Assembly (NCBI RefSeq): GCF_034263275.1
Contig: NZ_CP139559.1
Coordinates: 1,116,001 to 1,180,000 of the forward strand
Origin: Mucilaginibacter sp. cycad4
GTDB lineage: Bacteria > Bacteroidota > Bacteroidia > Sphingobacteriales > Sphingobacteriaceae
Length of the DNA stretch: 64,000 nt
Direction: 5' to 3'
The position numbers and the translations under genes are program-made. The notes below the pieces were generated by a model. The model ran no database searches and was not told the origin of the DNA. It saw only the letters and a list, made by a program, of their open reading frames with translations. Below are positions 33,341-42,491 of the stretch, in pieces; the first letter of the stretch is position 1, and each line of letters opens with the position of its first letter.

Positions 33341-34786
33341 ATGAAAAAAATAATCATTACTTTTTTAATGTTCTCTGTTTCGCTGTTCAGCTGTAAAAAA
33401 CTGTTGGATCAGCCACCCCAAAGTCAGCTGGCGGCCAGTAAATTCTGGAAAACAGCTGATGATGCCAGGGCCGGTATTGCCGGCATATATGATGGCATTC
33501 AGGATATGTTTACCAGCCAGTATATTTATTGGGGCGATGGCCGCAGCGATAACTTAAGTTATCACCCTACCTATAACGATGCTTTGCCCCTGGCTTTGAA
33601 TGTTTTAACTCCTACTACTAACGGTGCCGACTGGACACTGATATATGCAACTATTAGCCGCGCTAATTTTGCTATAAAATATATCCCTACTATTGAAGGT
33701 ATTGACCCAACTGTATCAAAGGACCTACAGGCACAGGCCCTGGGAATCAGGGCTTACTGTTATTTTTGGCTGATAAGGCTTTGGGGAAACGTACCTGTAT
33801 GGACGGAGCCTTATGAGGACCTGAGTACCGACCCATACAAAGCTGTAACACCGGCGTCCGATATTGTAAAAAACGTCATCTTGCCCGATCTGCTGAAAGC
33901 TTATGACCTGTCAGACCATACAACATCTGTAGTATGGAATTTAAACTCGGGAGGTATTGCCGCTATGCTAATGGATGTTTATATGTACAACCATGATTAT
34001 ACCAATGCTTTATTATGGTGTGATAATTTGTTTAAATTAAACCGGTACAGCCTGGAAAGTACAGTCAACTGGAAAAACAACTTTATAGCCCCAACAAATA
34101 CTAAAGAGTGTATCTGGAGCCTGAACTGGGATTTTACAGTTGATGGGGGTAATAAAACATCGCAGGAAATTGGTGCCGGCGATACCAACAGCGACTATTC
34201 CGTTGATCCTGCATTATGGACATACTTTACCACAACCCCCACTGACATCAGGGGCGCATTAAGTGTTGATTTTAAAGTGAATAACCACGATAAAATATGG
34301 AAATACTATGCGGCTAACCTGGATAAGAATGGCAACCAGATCTATCCCAACTCGCCCCAGGCCAACCTCCTTTTTCCATTGTACCGCCTTGCAGATATTT
34401 ACCTGTTAAGGGCCGAGGCTTTGAACAGGACAGGAGATTTAACCAATGCGCTGCTTTATTTAAACATGGTACATACCCGGGCCGGCTTACCCGCCTACCA
34501 GGCAAGTGATTTTGCCGATGCCGATGCCATGCTTTACGGCAGCCCGGTTAATGCCAACGGAATCTTACGCGAAAGGCAGCTGGAACTTTTCTGCGAAGCT
34601 AAACGCTGGTTCGATCTGCAAAGAAATAATATCATTATCAGCATTATGGATCCGGTGATCAGGATCAGGCAGGTTAGCAAAGGTTTTCCTTCTACCGGAT
34701 TTGGTGATCCCCGGAAAATATTCTGGCCAATTGATCAGGATGTATTAAATGCCAATACCAAACTAACTCAAAATCCACCTTATTAA
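33341..34786 (+). CDS. SusD/RagB-type glycan-binding lipoprotein (PUL 1)
   Basis: Surface lipoprotein that forms a lid on SusC and captures the glycan. The start at 33341 gives MKKIIITFLMFSVSLFSC, with the lipid-bearing Cys at residue 18; an ATG at 33329, directly behind the susC stop, adds four residues. The family features are QSQLAASKFWKTADDARAGIAGIYDGI, the TPR-rich middle and the C-terminal RERQLELFCEAKRWFDLQRN. The length (481) is usual. It is co-transcribed with susC and the FAS1-like lipoprotein that follows after 16 bases. Confidence 0.95.
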   Translation: MKKIIITFLMFSVSLFSCKKLLDQPPQSQLAASKFWKTADDARAGIAGIYDGIQDMFTSQYIYWGDGRSDNLSYHPTYNDALPLALNVLTPTTNGADWTLIYATISRANFAIKYIPTIEGIDPTVSKDLQAQALGIRAYCYFWLIRLWGNVPVWTEPYEDLSTDPYKAVTPASDIVKNVILPDLLKAYDLSDHTTSVVWNLNSGGIAAMLMDVYMYNHDYTNALLWCDNLFKLNRYSLESTVNWKNNFIAPTNTKECIWSLNWDFTVDGGNKTSQEIGAGDTNSDYSVDPALWTYFTTTPTDIRGALSVDFKVNNHDKIWKYYAANLDKNGNQIYPNSPQANLLFPLYRLADIYLLRAEALNRTGDLTNALLYLNMVHTRAGLPAYQASDFADADAMLYGSPVNANGILRERQLELFCEAKRWFDLQRNNIIISIMDPVIRIRQVSKGFPSTGFGDPRKIFWPIDQDVLNANTKLTQNPPY

Positions 34787-34802
34787 TTAAAACTATATCA
34801 TA

Positions 34803-35495
34803 ATGAAAAAAATGAAACAAGCAGGTTTTTGGTTTGCTTTGGCAGGCCTTTTAATAAGCATGGCAGGTTGTAACCTTGCCGGATTAAAGATGCAGGAAAA
34901 TGCTGATTATCATCCCTATGTGCTTGATCCGCATATCAATAAAACAACCTGGCAGTTTATTAAAGACCGCAGCTATAACTTCGCCGGCAAGGATACCGTT
35001 TTTAAGCTGATGCGCCAGGCCATTGAATATTCGGGCATTGATACCAATTTGTATATTAAAACTAACTGTACGTTTATCCTATTGCACAATGATGCCGTTT
35101 ACAGGACAACGGTAGTAAATAAAGTACCTACCATAACTGCTGATTGCTACTGGGGCAAATACCTGGTAAATGGCAAGCCTGGAACAAAATGGAGCGATTA
35201 CCCCAAAGAGCAGGTTAAAAATTACCTGCTGTATTTAACTGTTCAGGGGGCTTATTCCTTTAATAATTTAACCCCCAGCAACGTTGTGGCTACCACGCTG
35301 CAGCCGCTAAACTACGATCCCTTAAACCCCACTTCCATAATGACGCTGCGGGTTAATGACGATCAGAACTTTACCATGAGGTTAAATGATTTCTCCAATT
35401 CTGTAGGCTATGTAAGTGTACGCACCAGTAATATTCTGGCAATAAACGGGGCCATACAGGTAATTGACAGGGTGCTTTACTATCAAACTAAATAA
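34803..35495 (+). CDS. Fasciclin (FAS1)-like lipoprotein of PUL 1
   Basis: A 230-residue lipoprotein (MKKMKQAGFWFALAGLLISM then AGC, Cys23) placed where PULs usually code SusE/SusF-type surface glycan-binding proteins. The sequence fits one divergent fasciclin domain: FKLMRQAIEYSGID, then TNCTFILLHNDAV, a middle LLYLTVQGAYSFNNL and the C-terminal H2-like SNILAINGAIQVIDRVLYYQ. FAS1 domains mediate adhesion and ligand binding. A role in glycan or surface binding with SusCD is inferred from position only. Confidence 0.72.
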   Translation: MKKMKQAGFWFALAGLLISMAGCNLAGLKMQENADYHPYVLDPHINKTTWQFIKDRSYNFAGKDTVFKLMRQAIEYSGIDTNLYIKTNCTFILLHNDAVYRTTVVNKVPTITADCYWGKYLVNGKPGTKWSDYPKEQVKNYLLYLTVQGAYSFNNLTPSNVVATTLQPLNYDPLNPTSIMTLRVNDDQNFTMRLNDFSNSVGYVSVRTSNILAINGAIQVIDRVLYYQTK

Positions 35496-35571
35496 TACTG
35501 ATCTCAATTAACACCGGTCGTGTGCCACTGCCGCGGCCGGTTAATTTAAACATACCAAAACTAAATTACTG

Positions 35572-37263
35572 ATGACAGGGCAAGATGATAAAGCAATATC
35601 CCGCCGTAACTGGCTGGGTGCAATGGGTAAAGTTTCATTAGGTACAGGCTTAATAGCGGCTGCGTCAAATACTTTTGGCTTTGAACACCCCGCCCGGGCA
35701 AAAGCAACCGGTAATGATATAGGCGCCCGTGTTTATAATATCCGTGATTTCGGTGCAAAAGGCGACGGCAAATCGTTGGATACAGCGGCTGTACAGGCAG
35801 CAATTGATACCTGCAATAAAGAACAGGGAGGTACCGTGCTGGTACCTGCCGGGGTATTTGTTATTGGAACTGTTGAGTTAAAAAGTAACGTTACACTGCA
35901 TATAGCCGCCCAGGGGAAATTGCTGGGGACAGCCGATGGCAGACAATATCATGCCTGTGACACTATCCCTCTTGACATTGGATGGACCATGAACGATGGA
36001 AATGTAGGGCTGATATTTGCCGTTAATGCCGATAATATTACCATTGAAGGTAACGGGATCATTGACGGGCAGGGTGCGCAATTCCGCAGCGATACTAAAG
36101 GCGTGTTACCGCCGGCCGGCATTACGGGTAATCACCGGCCTTACCATTTACTTTTTTACCAGTGTAAAAACCTTACAGTGCGTAATATTTCGCTCATCAA
36201 CAGCGCATATCACTCGGTGCGGGTTTGTCTTTGCTCTTATGTAAAAATGGAGGGATTATTTATCCGGGGCAAAGTAGTGCACAATAATGATGGCTTTCAT
36301 TTTATTGGTAGCACTTACGTACACGTAACCAACTGTGATGTGCAATGCCAGGATGATGCCTGTGCTTTATTCGGCAGCTGTAAATTCGTAACAGTTTCTG
36401 ATTGCTCCTTCAGCACACGATGGTCGGTGTTTCGTTTTGGGGGCGGCGAAGCCGAAAATATTACCGTTTCCAATTGCCTCATTTATGAAACCTACGGTTG
36501 TCCTATAAAAATGCGCTGCTCTCCCGGTTCCCGGTTCGAGAACATCTCATTTTCAAACCTGGTGATGAAGGATGTAACCGGCCCTATCTCCATAGGCCTG
36601 GGTACCCAAAAGTCTTCAGTTAATAAAACAACCGATACCCCCGGAATTATACGCAATATTTCGTTTAATAATATCCAGGCTACCGTGGTAAAACCGGTAC
36701 CGCTTCGCGATTCGGAATTTGCCAGTAAATACAATCCCGGCGAAATATTTTCCTGTGTTACATTGAATGCTATGGGTGACGTTTTTTTAGAGAATATTTC
36801 TTTTGATAATGTGCATGTCACTTTCCCCGGGGGCGGCACTACAGAGCAGGCCGCAGTAAGGGATGTCCCCAAAGTGGCGGGCGAATATTACGAGATCGGG
36901 GTTCCTCCGGCTTACGGCATGTATGCCCGGAATGTGCGTGGCTTATCGCTCCATAATGTAAGGTTTGCTATGGCAAGTCCGGATCTGCGTCCTGCCCTGA
37001 TCCTGGATAATGTAGAAGACGTAACAGTAAATGGCTTAAGCGCTCAGGGACAAAAAAGTGCCGAATCACTGTTACGTTTCATTAACACCCGGGATGTTTT
37101 GGTAAGCGCCATGCGCGTATTAACACAGGTAACCAATTTGCTGCAGGCCGAAGGCAAAGAATGCGCCAATATTAAAATAGAAGGCGGGGACCTCTCTAAG
37201 GCCGACAAAGCATTGGTTTTAACATCCGGTGTATCTGCGCAGGCGGTAAGGGTGCGGGAATAG
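35572..37263 (+). CDS. GH28-like right-handed beta-helix enzyme with Tat-type signal
   Basis: A 563-residue exported protein. The N-terminus SRRNWLGAMGKVSLGTGLIA has a twin-arginine pattern. The beta-helix starts with YNIRDFGAKGDGKSLDTAAVQAAID, the pectate-lyase-3/polygalacturonase opening, followed by GTVLVPAGVF. Active-site-like segments are VHNNDGFHF (for the usual NTDG) and CQDDACALF (the paired Asp), with IKMR later. The GHG-type His motif of true polygalacturonases is not visible. Action on an uronate-rich polysaccharide is likely but the exact bond is unknown. It is followed by a PL6 gene. Confidence 0.82.
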   Translation: MTGQDDKAISRRNWLGAMGKVSLGTGLIAAASNTFGFEHPARAKATGNDIGARVYNIRDFGAKGDGKSLDTAAVQAAIDTCNKEQGGTVLVPAGVFVIGTVELKSNVTLHIAAQGKLLGTADGRQYHACDTIPLDIGWTMNDGNVGLIFAVNADNITIEGNGIIDGQGAQFRSDTKGVLPPAGITGNHRPYHLLFYQCKNLTVRNISLINSAYHSVRVCLCSYVKMEGLFIRGKVVHNNDGFHFIGSTYVHVTNCDVQCQDDACALFGSCKFVTVSDCSFSTRWSVFRFGGGEAENITVSNCLIYETYGCPIKMRCSPGSRFENISFSNLVMKDVTGPISIGLGTQKSSVNKTTDTPGIIRNISFNNIQATVVKPVPLRDSEFASKYNPGEIFSCVTLNAMGDVFLENISFDNVHVTFPGGGTTEQAAVRDVPKVAGEYYEIGVPPAYGMYARNVRGLSLHNVRFAMASPDLRPALILDNVEDVTVNGLSAQGQKSAESLLRFINTRDVLVSAMRVLTQVTNLLQAEGKECANIKIEGGDLSKADKALVLTSGVSAQAVRVRE

Positions 37264-37410
37264 TATGCCCGGGTTACCCGGCTGATCTGTAACAATAATG
37301 ATAGAGCCAATTGAGTGTACTAATTAGCTTTTCTATACAATTAAACCACTGGAAAATAAAGCGATGTTAGTGGTATTATATTCCTTAATCATCATTAAAA
37401 ACTTGTAATA

Positions 37411-38826
37411 ATGTATAAGAAACACTTTCAAAGTTATATAAAAGCGGGAATGACGGGATTAGTTGTAGTACTTGTTACCTTGCTATTATCGTCGTCAAAA
37501 ACGCTTTTAGCGGGTACGGTTATGGTTTCGTCCATTGCCGATTTGCAAAAGGCCATCAACCAGGCCAAGCCGGGAGACGTTATATTATTGGTTAACGGCG
37601 TGTATACAACCACAGAAGATATCATTATTAACGAAAAAGGCCTGCCGGGGAAAAATATCACTATAGCTGCCCAACATCCGGGAGCTGCTGAAATTACCGG
37701 GAAAGGTGGTTTTAGTTTAGTGGGCCCGGCAGCATATATTGTTATCAGGGGATTTAAATTTACGCATGCAGCATCAAGGGCCAAAACAGGTGCAGGCACC
37801 AGCTTTTGCCGCTTCACTCAAAATATTTTTGAAACCCCGGGCGATGGAGAGGATCTTACCATTGCCGGCAGCGACCATGAAGTTGATCATAACACCTTTC
37901 AAAATAAGAATGCCATGGGCAGGTTTATCGCTGTCCGTGGCCAGGATAAGCAAATTGCCGAACGATTACACATCCACCATAATTATTTTAATAACCAGGC
38001 AAGCCAGGGTGGTAAAAACGGTGCCGAGGCGCTTCAATTTGGCTTAAGCGGGTTCAGCTTATCATCAAGCAACAGCATTGTTGAGTATAATTTGTTTGAA
38101 AAATGCGAGGGCGAAAATGAATTGATCTCGGTTAAAGCATCGGCAGTAACCCTCAGGTACAATACCATTCGTAACTGTCCGGCACAATTTACCCTGCGCC
38201 ATGGTAATAAAAGCTTTGTTTATGGCAATTATTTCTTCAATACACCGGGTCTAAGAATTTTTGGCGACGACCATCAGATCTACAGCAACTATTTTGAAAA
38301 TTGCAGTTCGGCCATTGTAATAGGTAATGGTGATGGCGAGGTGGCCGATGGTGCCCAACTAACTTCGCATGACAGGCCCGACCGCGTGCTGATTGCCTTT
38401 AATACACTGGTTAATAACAAAGAAAACATTATACAAACTGCCCGCAAAAATGGTATGGGCGCCACTTCAATTACAGTGGCCGATAATATCATTCAGGGCG
38501 GGGGAGCTGCTGCCACCATATCAGGGCCTTATCCAGATCCGCAATGGGGAGGCAATATTTTGTTTAATGTAAAGGATGCCGGCGATATACCAGCCAGTGG
38601 CTATACCATTGTTGATCCTAAGCTGGCTAAAACATCGGGTAGTTATCACCTTCAACCGGGCAGCCCTGCTATTGACCATGCTGTTGGTTCATATCCCGGT
38701 GTTAAGTTTGACATGGATGGCCAATCCCGAGCCCCACGGTTTGATATTGGTGCCGATGAGCTGACTAATTTGCCTGTTAAAGCATATGCGCTTAATCCTG
38801 CCGATGTTGGTTATAACGCTAAATAA
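37411..38826 (+). CDS. PL6 family polysaccharide lyase (alginate lyase / chondroitinase B type)
   Basis: A 471-residue exported beta-helix lyase that cleaves uronate polymers by beta-elimination (family knowledge). A signal segment covers about residues 12-35. The N-terminal AINQAKPGDVILLVNGVY is typical of PL6. The conserved active region holds the catalytic Lys242 (ENELISVKAS) and Arg263 (FTLRHGNKSFVYGNYFF), equivalent to Lys and Arg of chondroitinase B. The C-terminal part (SPAIDHA..DMDGQSRAPRFDIGADE) is common in such beta-helix proteins. Alginate or dermatan-like chains are the main candidates. The gene ends 3 bases before the next. Confidence 0.9.
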   Translation: MYKKHFQSYIKAGMTGLVVVLVTLLLSSSKTLLAGTVMVSSIADLQKAINQAKPGDVILLVNGVYTTTEDIIINEKGLPGKNITIAAQHPGAAEITGKGGFSLVGPAAYIVIRGFKFTHAASRAKTGAGTSFCRFTQNIFETPGDGEDLTIAGSDHEVDHNTFQNKNAMGRFIAVRGQDKQIAERLHIHHNYFNNQASQGGKNGAEALQFGLSGFSLSSSNSIVEYNLFEKCEGENELISVKASAVTLRYNTIRNCPAQFTLRHGNKSFVYGNYFFNTPGLRIFGDDHQIYSNYFENCSSAIVIGNGDGEVADGAQLTSHDRPDRVLIAFNTLVNNKENIIQTARKNGMGATSITVADNIIQGGGAAATISGPYPDPQWGGNILFNVKDAGDIPASGYTIVDPKLAKTSGSYHLQPGSPAIDHAVGSYPGVKFDMDGQSRAPRFDIGADELTNLPVKAYALNPADVGYNAK

Positions 38827-38829
38827 AAT

Positions 38830-40890
38830 ATGAAAAAAATTACGGCACTCTTATTAAGCTTTCTGGCAACCGGCATTGCATCTGTACAAAAAGGGAAAAG
38901 CGAATGGGTGTACCGGGGTAACGATGGCAAGCTGGTTTATAAAACCACACCAACCGGCGACAGGATCATGGATTTTTCACACGCTGGTTACATGGGTGGT
39001 GGCGCAGCATTGCCTGTTGTGCCGGTAAAGCGACTGGTAAAACCTTCTGACACGGGTGACGATACCCGGCTCATTCAAAACGTTATTGATGAGGTGGCAG
39101 TAATGCCCTTGAAAAACGGTTTCAGAGGAACGGTTGAACTTGCCCCCGGCACGTTCACCTGTTCGGGTCCACTTATACTGTCGGTAAGTGGTATCGTACT
39201 GCGGGGCAATGGCAGTGGGGTGGGAGGTACTACCATTAAAATGGTTGGCAGCCCGCATACGGCTATAGTAATTGGCCGGGGCAATACCATAGTAGCATTA
39301 GGAAAAACTGAAAAAGCGGATAGCAGTACGGTCAACAATACCAAAACATTAATCACCGATACTTATGTGCCGTCAGGCAGCAGATCTTTTACAGTAGCGG
39401 ATGCATCCGGGTTTACGGTTAGCGATATTATTAATATCAACCGGCCCGTAACCGAAACCTGGGTGCATTTTATGGGGATGGACAATATGTATCGTGACGG
39501 AAAAAAACAAACCTGGATCAAAGCAGGGGCCCGTGGCATCACGAAGAGAAAGATCACCACAATTGTAGGTAATAAACTCACACTGGATCTTCCGCTGGCT
39601 GATTCTTATGATGCTAAATTTTTAAATCCGCCGGGCACAGTAGTTGTAAAAGTAATGCCTGCCCCGCGTGTTACACAGGTTGGTGTCGAAAATATCCACA
39701 TTCAATGCCCGCCGCTTGAAATTGATTATGGGCACGCACCCTATGCAGGTGTACGCGTTGGAGGTGACGATTGCTGGCTTAATGACGTGTATTGCGAGGA
39801 AACAATGAATACCACCGTATTGGCAGGCAACCGGATCACCATGGAGAAAGTTGTGGTTAAACATACTTACGCCAATCTTGGCGCATCCAAACCAACAGAT
39901 TTTAGCCTGGAAGGTAGTCAAAACCTCATTGACAGGTGCGAAATTACCGGGGGCAATATGTATTTCGTATGGACATCCTCATTAATTCCGGGTCCTAATG
40001 TTTTACTCAATTGTACTTTTAAAGGCATTGGCAGCCGCATTCAGCCGCATCAGCGCTGGTCTACCGGGTTACTGGTTGATAACTGTACAGTACCGGATGG
40101 CGGTATTGATTTCATGAACCGGGGTATTGCCGGTTCGGGTCACGGCTGGACAATGGGCTGGGCCGTAGCCTGGAATTGCATAGCCAAAACATATGTTATT
40201 CAAAATCCGCCGGGAGCAGTAAACTGGGCTATTGGCTGTATAGGCAAGCGGGAACAAACCGCACGTTTATTCGACAGCAACCCTGTTTTACCGGACGGGA
40301 ACTTTGATTCACATGGTTCTCCGGTAGAGATCCAGAGTCTTTACCTGGCCCAACTGATGGAGCGGGTGGGTATGCAGGGGATAAAAAACATAGGTTACCC
40401 TGCTAACAGTAAGAAAATGTTTCCCAACAAACAAGTAAAAGTGTTGCCGGTAAAAACGGACCATGATAAAATACTGGGCTTAAACCTGGCTTTTGGCCGG
40501 CCGGTAAATACCAGTAACGTAAAAGGCAATACCCGCGAATTTGGCGGCGAGAAAGCTTTAGACAGTAACAACAATACTTACTGGTGTACTGCTGATGGCG
40601 TAACAAACGCAACCCTTGAAATTGACATGGAAGGGCCGGTAAACATGAATACCCTGCAATTGACCGAAGCCCTGGGGCGGCATGTAGAAGAGTATAAAGT
40701 TGAGGCACAATTGGATAGTGACTGGAAATTATTAGCTCACGGAACCGCCATAGGAAAAAGCCTGGTGGTGAAATTCCCGGAAACCATAGCCTGGAAGGTG
40801 AGACTAACCGTACTTAAGGCAAAAATGAATGTGGCAATAAGCAATGTTGGGCTGTACCTGGTAAAAAGGGGCGCAGCTGATAAGATATAA
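38830..40890 (+). CDS. Exported beta-helix protein with C-terminal F5/8C-like (CBM32-type) domain
   Basis: A 686-residue protein with a short signal (MKKITALLLSFLATGIASVQ). Residues about 60-480 form a right-handed beta-helix with pectate-lyase-like opening (DTRLIQNVIDEVAVMPLKNG, then GTVELAPGTFTCSGPLIL). Residues about 545-680 resemble a coagulation-factor 5/8 type C carbohydrate-binding domain (EFGGEKALDSNNNTYWCTAD...LEIDMEGPVNMNTLQLTEAL). The last part resembles the end of many GH29 fucosidases, and the next gene codes a GH29 enzyme. The catalytic residues are not identified. It starts 3 bases past the PL6 gene, so it is in the same transcript. Confidence 0.75.
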   Translation: MKKITALLLSFLATGIASVQKGKSEWVYRGNDGKLVYKTTPTGDRIMDFSHAGYMGGGAALPVVPVKRLVKPSDTGDDTRLIQNVIDEVAVMPLKNGFRGTVELAPGTFTCSGPLILSVSGIVLRGNGSGVGGTTIKMVGSPHTAIVIGRGNTIVALGKTEKADSSTVNNTKTLITDTYVPSGSRSFTVADASGFTVSDIININRPVTETWVHFMGMDNMYRDGKKQTWIKAGARGITKRKITTIVGNKLTLDLPLADSYDAKFLNPPGTVVVKVMPAPRVTQVGVENIHIQCPPLEIDYGHAPYAGVRVGGDDCWLNDVYCEETMNTTVLAGNRITMEKVVVKHTYANLGASKPTDFSLEGSQNLIDRCEITGGNMYFVWTSSLIPGPNVLLNCTFKGIGSRIQPHQRWSTGLLVDNCTVPDGGIDFMNRGIAGSGHGWTMGWAVAWNCIAKTYVIQNPPGAVNWAIGCIGKREQTARLFDSNPVLPDGNFDSHGSPVEIQSLYLAQLMERVGMQGIKNIGYPANSKKMFPNKQVKVLPVKTDHDKILGLNLAFGRPVNTSNVKGNTREFGGEKALDSNNNTYWCTADGVTNATLEIDMEGPVNMNTLQLTEALGRHVEEYKVEAQLDSDWKLLAHGTAIGKSLVVKFPETIAWKVRLTVLKAKMNVAISNVGLYLVKRGAADKI

Positions 40891-40950
40891 TAGTAACTAT
40901 AACGTTTTCGTAAATTATTACATATGGTTATAGTACCAAACCCTACGGTA

Positions 40951-40982
40951 CTTGTATTACAATACAAGAGCAGCATGCTGCT
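40951..40982. promoter_or_regulatory. Palindromic pair in the gap before the fucosidase gene
   Basis: CTTGTATT-AC-AATACAAG (40951-40968) and the adjacent AGCAGCATGCTGCT (40969-40982) are both perfect palindromes. They lie about 80-110 bases upstream of the GH29 start and could be protein-binding sites or an RNA hairpin. Nothing proves either. Confidence 0.4.
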
Positions 40983-41059
40983 GTACATAACCAATTAGCT
41001 TGCTAACAAACATTATTATAAACCATAGCAGATATTGTTTCTGTTAAAATTAAATCCTT

Positions 41060-42487
41060 ATGAAAAAAGTTTTTGTAGCTTGTTGGCTATTCGTTTTTGT
41101 TGCACACCATGTTTTTGCTCAAAAAGAGCTATCCCGCGATGAACGCATGAAGTGGTGGCGCGAAGCCCGTTTCGGCATGTTTATACATTGGGGTGATTAT
41201 GCAGGCCTGGCCGGTATGTATAAAGGATATGAGATAGGCCACGGCGGCGAGTGGATCATGAACAGGGGCAAGATCCCGGTGGCCGAGTACCAGGAGTTCG
41301 CCAAAAAATTTAATCCTGTAAAGTATGATCCCGACGCCTGGGTAAAACTGGCCAAAGAAGCCGGTATGAAATATATTGTGATAACGGCCAAACACCATGA
41401 CGGTTTTGCCATGTTTAAATCAAATGCCAGTAAGTGGAACATAGCCGATGCCACACCTTACGGTAAGGATGTTTTAAAGCCATTGGCTACAGCATGCAAA
41501 AAGTACGGTATTAAACTTGGGTTTTATTATTCACAGGCGCAAGACTGGAACAATCCCGGTGGCGCGGCTGCGCGCAAAGTAAGCAGTGAGGGTTGGCCAA
41601 ATCCCGATTCGGCCAAAATAGACGCTTATACCAAAGAGCATACCGGCCATTGGGACCCGGCACAAACTTCGGCTACAATGGCCGATTATATTGACCGTGT
41701 AGCTGTTCCGCAGGTAAAAGAGCTGTTAACCAATTATGGAGAGGTGGCCGTAATTTGGTGGGATACCCCAACTAATATGACCGATGAGTTTGCTCAAAAA
41801 TTGCATGATCTGTTAAAACTACAACCCAACATTATCAGTAATGACCGGCTTAAGCGCCCTAACTTTGCCGGTGATTACAAAACCCCTGAACAAAAAATAC
41901 CCAACCTGAGCGAACTTGATGGAAAAGATTGGGAAACCTGCATGACCATGAATGGTACCTGGGGCTATAAAAGCTACGACCATAAATGGAAAACCCCCGA
42001 AACATTAATTCACAACCTTATTGATATTGCATCAAAAGGAGGTAATTACCTGTTAAATGTCGGGCCCAATGCCGAAGGCGAATTTCCGCAGGAAAGTATA
42101 AGCACCTTAAAAAAAATGGGTGAGTGGATGAAGGTGAACAGCGAGGCGATATATGCTACCAAGGCAAGCCCGCTTCAGCCTCTGAGCTGGGGCCGTTGTA
42201 CGCTTAAACCAAACGGTAAAAATACCACTCTTTACTTTTCGGTATTTAACTGGCCTGCAGATGGGAAATTGCTTATTCCCGGCTTAAAAAACGAAGTGAT
42301 AAGCGCTAAAATGCTGGCCGGAAACACCGGGTTAAAAACCGCAGCGTCCGGTGATGGCCTTGTTATAAATGTTCCTGATAAAGCAACTGATAATATTGCT
42401 ACAGTAATTAAAGTAGAAGTAAAAGGAGTTATGGGCGGGCAGGAGGCCAATCCAACCGATAAAATGAAAACAGGCGCGCTTGATTAA
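41060..42487 (+). CDS. GH29 alpha-L-fucosidase
   Basis: A 475-residue exported glycosidase that releases alpha-linked L-fucose (family knowledge), with signal MKKVFVACWLFVFVAHHVFA. Family motifs are RFGMFIHWGDYAGL, YIVITAKHHDGFAMF and LGFYYSQAQDW. The probable nucleophile Asp235 lies in VIWWDTPTNM, and GNYLLNVGPNAEG closes the barrel. The C-terminal 90 residues form a beta-sandwich. The general acid is not assignable by eye. Its 3' end lies 4 bases before the next start, so the two are translated from one mRNA. Confidence 0.93.
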   Translation: MKKVFVACWLFVFVAHHVFAQKELSRDERMKWWREARFGMFIHWGDYAGLAGMYKGYEIGHGGEWIMNRGKIPVAEYQEFAKKFNPVKYDPDAWVKLAKEAGMKYIVITAKHHDGFAMFKSNASKWNIADATPYGKDVLKPLATACKKYGIKLGFYYSQAQDWNNPGGAAARKVSSEGWPNPDSAKIDAYTKEHTGHWDPAQTSATMADYIDRVAVPQVKELLTNYGEVAVIWWDTPTNMTDEFAQKLHDLLKLQPNIISNDRLKRPNFAGDYKTPEQKIPNLSELDGKDWETCMTMNGTWGYKSYDHKWKTPETLIHNLIDIASKGGNYLLNVGPNAEGEFPQESISTLKKMGEWMKVNSEAIYATKASPLQPLSWGRCTLKPNGKNTTLYFSVFNWPADGKLLIPGLKNEVISAKMLAGNTGLKTAASGDGLVINVPDKATDNIATVIKVEVKGVMGGQEANPTDKMKTGALD

Positions 42488-42491
42488 CAAA

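Noticed and set aside
42480..42491. TTG start for the lyase-like gene overlapping the fucosidase end
   Set aside because: An ATG at 42492 gives a normal signal peptide without overlap.
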